This document shows, piece after piece, positions 6,368 through 9,754 of a DNA stretch of 9,754 nt (position 1 is its first letter; each line of letters starts with the position of its first letter). The translations under genes were made by a program, and so were the position numbers. The notes under the pieces were generated by a model, which did not search any database, was not told the DNA's origin, and saw nothing but the letters and a program-made list of their open reading frames with translations. The DNA is from Bacillota bacterium (GTDB lineage Bacteria > Bacillota > Bacilli > Paenibacillales > NBRC-103111), in the NCBI GenBank assembly GCA_023393235.1, contig JAEWMH010000109.1, positions 1 to 9,754 of the forward strand. The letters run 5' to 3'.

Positions 6368-8698
6368 ATGGCGCCTTACAAGCGGAAGACCCCGGAGGAA
6401 ATTCTCGATTCCATCTTCCGCCTGCACCGGGGTAGGTTGAAAATCCTGATCGGACCCGTCAGCGGGTCCGGCAAAACCTATCACATGCTGCAGGAAGGCA
6501 GGCTGCTGCAAAAGCAAGGCATCGATGTGGTATACAGTGCCGTCTCCACCATGCAGCGTGCGGAGACGGTTCAGCAGCTGGAGGCTCTGGAGCGGGTGCC
6601 CAGCCTTCACTGGTGGAAGGATGGGCAGGAGCAGAAGGATCTTCCGCTGGACGTGCTGGTGGAGCGCAACCCTGAGGTGCTGCTGGTGGACGGGTTGGCC
6701 CACCGCAACCGGGAGGGGGCTCCTTATCCCACCCGGCTGGAGGATATCCGCTACTTGATGGACAAAGGCATCAGCGTAATTACTACCATCAACGTATATG
6801 AATTGGCGGGTGTTGGTGAGGAAATATTCCGGCTGACGGGAATCAAGGCCGACGAAACGGTTCCCATGAACACCCTGGAGCTGGCCGACGAGATCCGGCT
6901 GATCGACGTATCCCCGGAAACCATTCTGAAGCGGATGGAGGACGGCATTCTGGGGGACAAGGCACATCCGGCCTTATCCCGCAGAGGCAATCTGGGGGTG
7001 CTGCGGGAGGTGGCCCTGCGCCTGGTGGCGGAGGGTGTCAACGATTCGCTGGAAAAACACCGGGAGGAGCAGGGCCTTATCGGCCCGTCCGGAGCAACAG
7101 AACGGATTCTGGTTTCGGCGCAGTATCATTGGAACGGCTCGCTGCACATCCGCAGGGGCCAGCAAATCGCCAAGCGGCTGGGCGGCGACCTGCTGGTGGT
7201 CAGCTTCGTGCTGACCGGGAAGAAGCTGAGCAAGGAACAGCAGGCCTTCCGGCAATCCATCGGCAAGCTGGTGAAGCGGGTAGATGCCCGGTTCGAGGAA
7301 TTACCTCTACCCGGGGTACGAGCTCTGCCCTCCGCTTTGGTCCGCTATGCCATTCAAAACAATGTGACGCGGATCGTCATGGGCCATTCCCAAAAAAGCC
7401 GCTGGCAGGAAAAATGGCAGGGCTCTATTGCCAACCGGGTGCTGCGGAAAACCCGCAATATCGATGTGTTCCTGATGGCTGACCGCGCGAGAGAGGAGGG
7501 GGAGCGGATTCTGCCCGTGAAGCCGGCAACGCCCAAGAAGCCTCCGCGCTTCCACCGGCTAACCACCCAGGAAATCCAGAACCGGGTGGATATTATCCGC
7601 CACGGCACCTTCAAGGTGTATATTGGGGCCGCGCCGGGTGTAGGCAAAACCTACAAAATGCTGCAGGAGGGCAATCTGCTTCTAGGGCGGGGCATTGATG
7701 TGGTTATCGGGCTTCTGGAGACCCACGGGCGGAAGGAAACCCTGGAGCAGATCGGTTCGCTGCCCCTTATCCCCAGGGCGAAGGTGCCCTATCAGGGGGT
7801 CCAGCTGGAGGAGATGGATACCGATGCGATCCTTGCACGGCACCCGGAGGTGGTGCTGGTGGATGAGCTGGCCCATACCAATGTGCCGGGAGTTGCCACC
7901 CGGAAACGGTATGAGGATATTATCCGCTTGTTGGAGAACGGGATTTCGGTGATTACCACTGTGAATGTGCAGCATCTGGAGAGTCTGAATGATGCGGTGG
8001 CGCAATTGACGGGAGTCCGGGTCCGGGAGACGGTGCCGGACTATATCCTGAAAATGGCTAACGAAGTGGAGCTCATTGACATCACACCCCAGATGCTCCA
8101 GGAGCGGATGAAGGAGGGCAAGATTTATGCGGCGGAGAAAATCCGGCAGGCCCTGGAATCCTTCTTCAAAATCGGCAATCTCATCGCCCTGCGGGAGCTG
8201 GCCCTGCGGGAAATTGCCGATGATGTGGACGAACGGCTGGAGGCCTGGGAGCGTGATGCTGCCTTGCGGGGGCCATGGAGCAGGCAGGAGGTTATCTTCG
8301 TCTGTGTGGACCTGGAGCCCCGGGCTGAGCGGCTGATCCGCCGCGGCTTCCGCATTGCCCACCGGCTGAAGGCGGCATGGTATGTCCATTATGCCCACTG
8401 CAGCGGTGAGCTCTCTTTGGAGCAACGGAAGCAGCTGGACACACTGCGCCAGCTGACGGAACGGCTGGGGGGGACAATGGAAACGGCGGAAGCGGGCAGC
8501 GGCAAGCTCCTTCACCGGCATTTGCTGGGGCGGATGAACGAAGTACGGGCCACGCAACTGATTATCGGGCAATCCCGGAAGCCCCTATGGCGGACGCTGT
8601 TCAAGGAAACCTTCGTCCATTATCTCCTGCGCCATGCCCGGCACATCGACATGCTGATTCTGGCGGATTATGATCCGCATGTGGCGGGGCAGGCTTGA
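6368..8698 (+). CDS. Kinase-less tandem KdpD-type sensor protein, two KdpD-N plus USP units
   Basis: A 776-aa soluble protein made of two copies of the KdpD N-terminal sensory module, offset by 391 residues. Copy 1: KdpD domain about 9-232 and USP-like domain about 245-370 (GHSQKSRWQEKW, IDVFLMAD). Copy 2: KdpD domain about 399-632 and USP-like domain about 640-766 (GQSRKPLWRTLF). Copy 2 is canonical: Walker A GAAPGVGKT (420-428, Lys427), Walker B VVLVDELAHTN (Asp499-Glu500) and NVQHLESLND. Copy 1 keeps Walker A (GPVSGSGKT, Lys36) but has VLLVDGLAHRN, where Gly109 replaces the usual Glu, and NVYELAGVGE instead of NVQHLES. No transmembrane segments, HisKA or ATPase domain of a histidine kinase are present, so it cannot phosphorylate KdpE. 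Kinase-less KdpD proteins next to kdpABC are known in some bacilli and cyanobacteria; the doubled form is unusual. A role in sensing ATP, K+ or a nucleotide signal for the Kdp system is inferred. Last gene of the operon. Confidence 0.92.
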   Translation: MAPYKRKTPEEILDSIFRLHRGRLKILIGPVSGSGKTYHMLQEGRLLQKQGIDVVYSAVSTMQRAETVQQLEALERVPSLHWWKDGQEQKDLPLDVLVERNPEVLLVDGLAHRNREGAPYPTRLEDIRYLMDKGISVITTINVYELAGVGEEIFRLTGIKADETVPMNTLELADEIRLIDVSPETILKRMEDGILGDKAHPALSRRGNLGVLREVALRLVAEGVNDSLEKHREEQGLIGPSGATERILVSAQYHWNGSLHIRRGQQIAKRLGGDLLVVSFVLTGKKLSKEQQAFRQSIGKLVKRVDARFEELPLPGVRALPSALVRYAIQNNVTRIVMGHSQKSRWQEKWQGSIANRVLRKTRNIDVFLMADRAREEGERILPVKPATPKKPPRFHRLTTQEIQNRVDIIRHGTFKVYIGAAPGVGKTYKMLQEGNLLLGRGIDVVIGLLETHGRKETLEQIGSLPLIPRAKVPYQGVQLEEMDTDAILARHPEVVLVDELAHTNVPGVATRKRYEDIIRLLENGISVITTVNVQHLESLNDAVAQLTGVRVRETVPDYILKMANEVELIDITPQMLQERMKEGKIYAAEKIRQALESFFKIGNLIALRELALREIADDVDERLEAWERDAALRGPWSRQEVIFVCVDLEPRAERLIRRGFRIAHRLKAAWYVHYAHCSGELSLEQRKQLDTLRQLTERLGGTMETAEAGSGKLLHRHLLGRMNEVRATQLIIGQSRKPLWRTLFKETFVHYLLRHARHIDMLILADYDPHVAGQA

Positions 8699-8744
8699 GG
8701 GGGAGGGGCTCGGAAGAGAGCCTGCAGGCAGATTCAAGAAAAAG

Positions 8745-8780
8745 AAAACCGCTTTCCGGGCTGAAGCCAGAAGGCGGTTT
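8745..8780. terminator. Bidirectional intrinsic terminator between convergent genes
   Basis: An 11-pair stem (8746-8756 with 8770-8780, one G-U pair) encloses a 13-base loop that can itself form a short GGC-TGAA-GCC hairpin. Read on the minus strand the stem is followed by a long T-rich run (complement of the A tract 8735-8748), a strong terminator for the beta-propeller gene that ends at 8792. On the plus strand the tail is the weaker TTTGTTCT, adequate for ending the kdp operon. Confidence 0.88.
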
Positions 8781-8791
8781 GTTCTATGTCC

Positions 8792-9754
8792 TCATGGCAG
8801 GACCCCTATTCCTTGAGGGGAATCCCCAACCATGATGGATGATATTTGCGTATTCGTTAACCCGCTGATTATCAATACGGCATCCGCAAATTGATTGGAC
8901 GCATAAATGGAATTTGTAGACGGATTTACTCCGACTCCTTCGTTTCCTGGTGAAAAAAGAGTGAGCGGGATTACTGTCAGAACTGTGTCGGTTACTCCGT
9001 CTATTACCGCGATATTGTTGGTGCCTGCTGCATAAATCCGATTGGTTAAGGGATTTATGCCTAGGCTTATTACACCGGTAACGGGAACTATATTTTCAAC
9101 GGTGTTTGTTAAACTATCAATGACATATACATTGCTGCTGACGGAATTTGCTACATAAACTTTATTGGAAGCCGAATTCACTTCTAAACCTACCGGATTA
9201 TCACCAACGGGAATGGTTGCGATGACCGTATTGGTGATTCCATCAATTACACTTACAACCTCCAAAAAATGGTTTGTCACATAGATGCTGTTCGTCGAGG
9301 TGTTCACACCAACGGCAAAAGGCGCCTCAAAGCCGGTAAGCGTTGCAATTACGGTATTGGTAGAACCATCAATCACGGAGACGGTGTTGTTGTTGTTATT
9401 CGATACATAAATCCGGTTGGTAAAGGGATTGACCTCTGCTTCATATGGCCGGCTTCCCACGGGAATTGTCGCAACTACTGAATTGGAGTAGCCGTCAATC
9501 ACCGAAACATTATCTGATCCGGAGTTTGCCACATAAATCCGATTGGTAAAATGATTTATTCCCACGCTCAAGGGACGTATACCTACATCTATGGTCGTAA
9601 TCACAGAATTGGTCAACCCGTTTATCACCGTTACGTTATCACTGTCCATATTGGCAACATAAATACGGTTGTTCGGTGTAAAAGGTGCTCCTGTAGGCCC
9701 TGTAGCGCCAGTTGGCCCAATATTGCCGTCAATACCTGTCGCCCCAGTCTGTCC
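8792..9754 (-). CDS. Collagen-like/YVTN beta-propeller surface protein, 5' part beyond the window
   Basis: The minus-strand frame is open from 9754 to the TGA at 8792-8794, giving at least 320 residues; the start is off the window. The ATG at 9649 is internal. The visible N-terminal part is eight Gly-X-Y triplets, mostly G-A-T, G-P-T and similar, typical of bacterial collagen-like proteins such as spore exosporium BclA, whose Thr residues are glycosylated. It passes directly into seven repeats of about 42 residues with the pattern N-R/S-I-Y-V-A/T-N, then V-S-V-I-D-G-x-T-N-T-V, then A-T-I-P-V-G. These are YVTN-family repeats that build a beta-propeller; seven repeats make one closed propeller. 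The chain ends just after the seventh. Likely a secreted or spore-surface protein with a filamentous stalk and a propeller head. Any ligand or enzyme activity is unknown. GC is clearly lower than in the kdp genes (sampled 60-base lines 42-47 % against 60-72 %), suggesting a separate history. Confidence 0.87.
   Translation of the reverse strand, partial: GQTGATGIDGNIGPTGATGPTGAPFTPNNRIYVANMDSDNVTVINGLTNSVITTIDVGIRPLSVGINHFTNRIYVANSGSDNVSVIDGYSNSVVATIPVGSRPYEAEVNPFTNRIYVSNNNNNTVSVIDGSTNTVIATLTGFEAPFAVGVNTSTNSIYVTNHFLEVVSVIDGITNTVIATIPVGDNPVGLEVNSASNKVYVANSVSSNVYVIDSLTNTVENIVPVTGVISLGINPLTNRIYAAGTNNIAVIDGVTDTVLTVIPLTLFSPGNEGVGVNPSTNSIYASNQFADAVLIISGLTNTQISSIMVGDSPQGIGVLP
8795..9682 (-). repeat. 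Seven YVTN beta-propeller repeats
   Basis: Seven coding repeats of about 126 bases. On the protein they begin NRIYVANMDS, NRIYVANSGS, NRIYVSNNNN, NSIYVTNHFL, NKVYVANSVS, NRIYAAGTNN and NSIYASNQFA. Repeats 1-4 are closest to the consensus; 5 and 6 diverge in the IPVG strand region. The first begins right after the collagen triplets with PFTPN, which mirrors the NPFTN end of other repeats, so the ring is likely closed by the ends of the chain. Confidence 0.88.
9683..9754 (-). repeat. Collagen-like Gly-X-Y triplets (window edge)
   Basis: Eight consecutive triplets on the minus strand: GQT GAT GID GNI GPT GAT GPT GAP. The tract continues past the window, so its full length is not known. The high Thr content in the Y position is typical of glycosylated spore-surface collagen-like proteins. 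Confidence 0.88.

Noticed and set aside
7682..8572. Long minus-strand open frame of 296 codons opposite the KdpD-like gene
   Set aside because: Low-complexity His/Gln/Pro-rich product with no recognisable family and no suitable context; antisense shadow of a strongly supported gene.
6368..8698. KdpD-like gene as a truncated pseudogene of a histidine kinase
   Set aside because: The frame is intact over 776 codons, ends cleanly after a complete USP-like domain and is followed by a terminator with no kinase remnants, so it looks like a designed kinase-less form.
8707..8722. Short hairpin GGCTC-GGAAGA-GAGCC after the KdpD-like stop
   Set aside because: Only five pairs and no T run follows; the stronger hairpin at 8745-8780 explains termination.
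9269..9481. Plus-strand 70-codon open frame inside the propeller gene
   Set aside because: It is antisense to clear YVTN repeats and has no ribosome site or family features.

Overview
The window looks like a chromosomal segment of an endospore-forming Firmicute, most likely Paenibacillus or a close relative. I infer this from the strong AGGAGG-type ribosome sites, use of GTG and TTG starts, moderately high GC in the main genes, a Kdp system with a small KdpF, and a collagen-like Gly-X-Thr surface protein of the kind common on spores of this group. No sequence search was possible, so the genus is an inference.

Layout. Positions 1-501 hold the 3' two thirds of an OmpR-family response regulator that resembles KdpE, closed by a clear intrinsic terminator (527-554). 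Positions 555-936 contain the regulatory core: two gaplessly alignable 66-bp blocks (567-632 and 840-905, 43 of 66 positions identical). Each has four direct-repeat half-sites followed at the same distance by an extended -10. The first block precedes a 54-codon membrane-protein gene (681-845). The second precedes the kdp operon.

The operon runs from 937 to 8698 on the plus strand: a 36-aa membrane protein coupled by ATGA to kdpF, then kdpA, kdpB, kdpC, an alpha/beta-hydrolase-fold protein with no recognisable catalytic histidine, and a 776-aa kinase-less protein made of two tandem KdpD sensor-plus-USP units. A hairpin at 8745-8780 separates this operon from a convergent minus-strand gene (8792 to beyond 9754). 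That gene encodes a collagen-like tail joined to a seven-repeat YVTN beta-propeller and is visibly richer in AT.

How it fits together. KdpFABC is the high-affinity, ATP-driven K+ uptake complex: KdpA is the channel-like subunit, KdpB the P-type ATPase, KdpC the chaperone-like subunit and KdpF the small stabiliser. The upstream regulator is the natural candidate to bind the tandem repeats and switch on both promoters under K+ limitation or osmotic stress. The last gene has KdpD's cytoplasmic sensory parts but no membrane or histidine-kinase domain, so it cannot phosphorylate KdpE by itself. It may modulate a full-length KdpD kinase outside the window, or act on the pump. The most unusual points are the duplicated promoter, the extra small membrane proteins, the degenerate hydrolase inside the operon, and the double KdpD sensor with one decayed ATP-binding copy.
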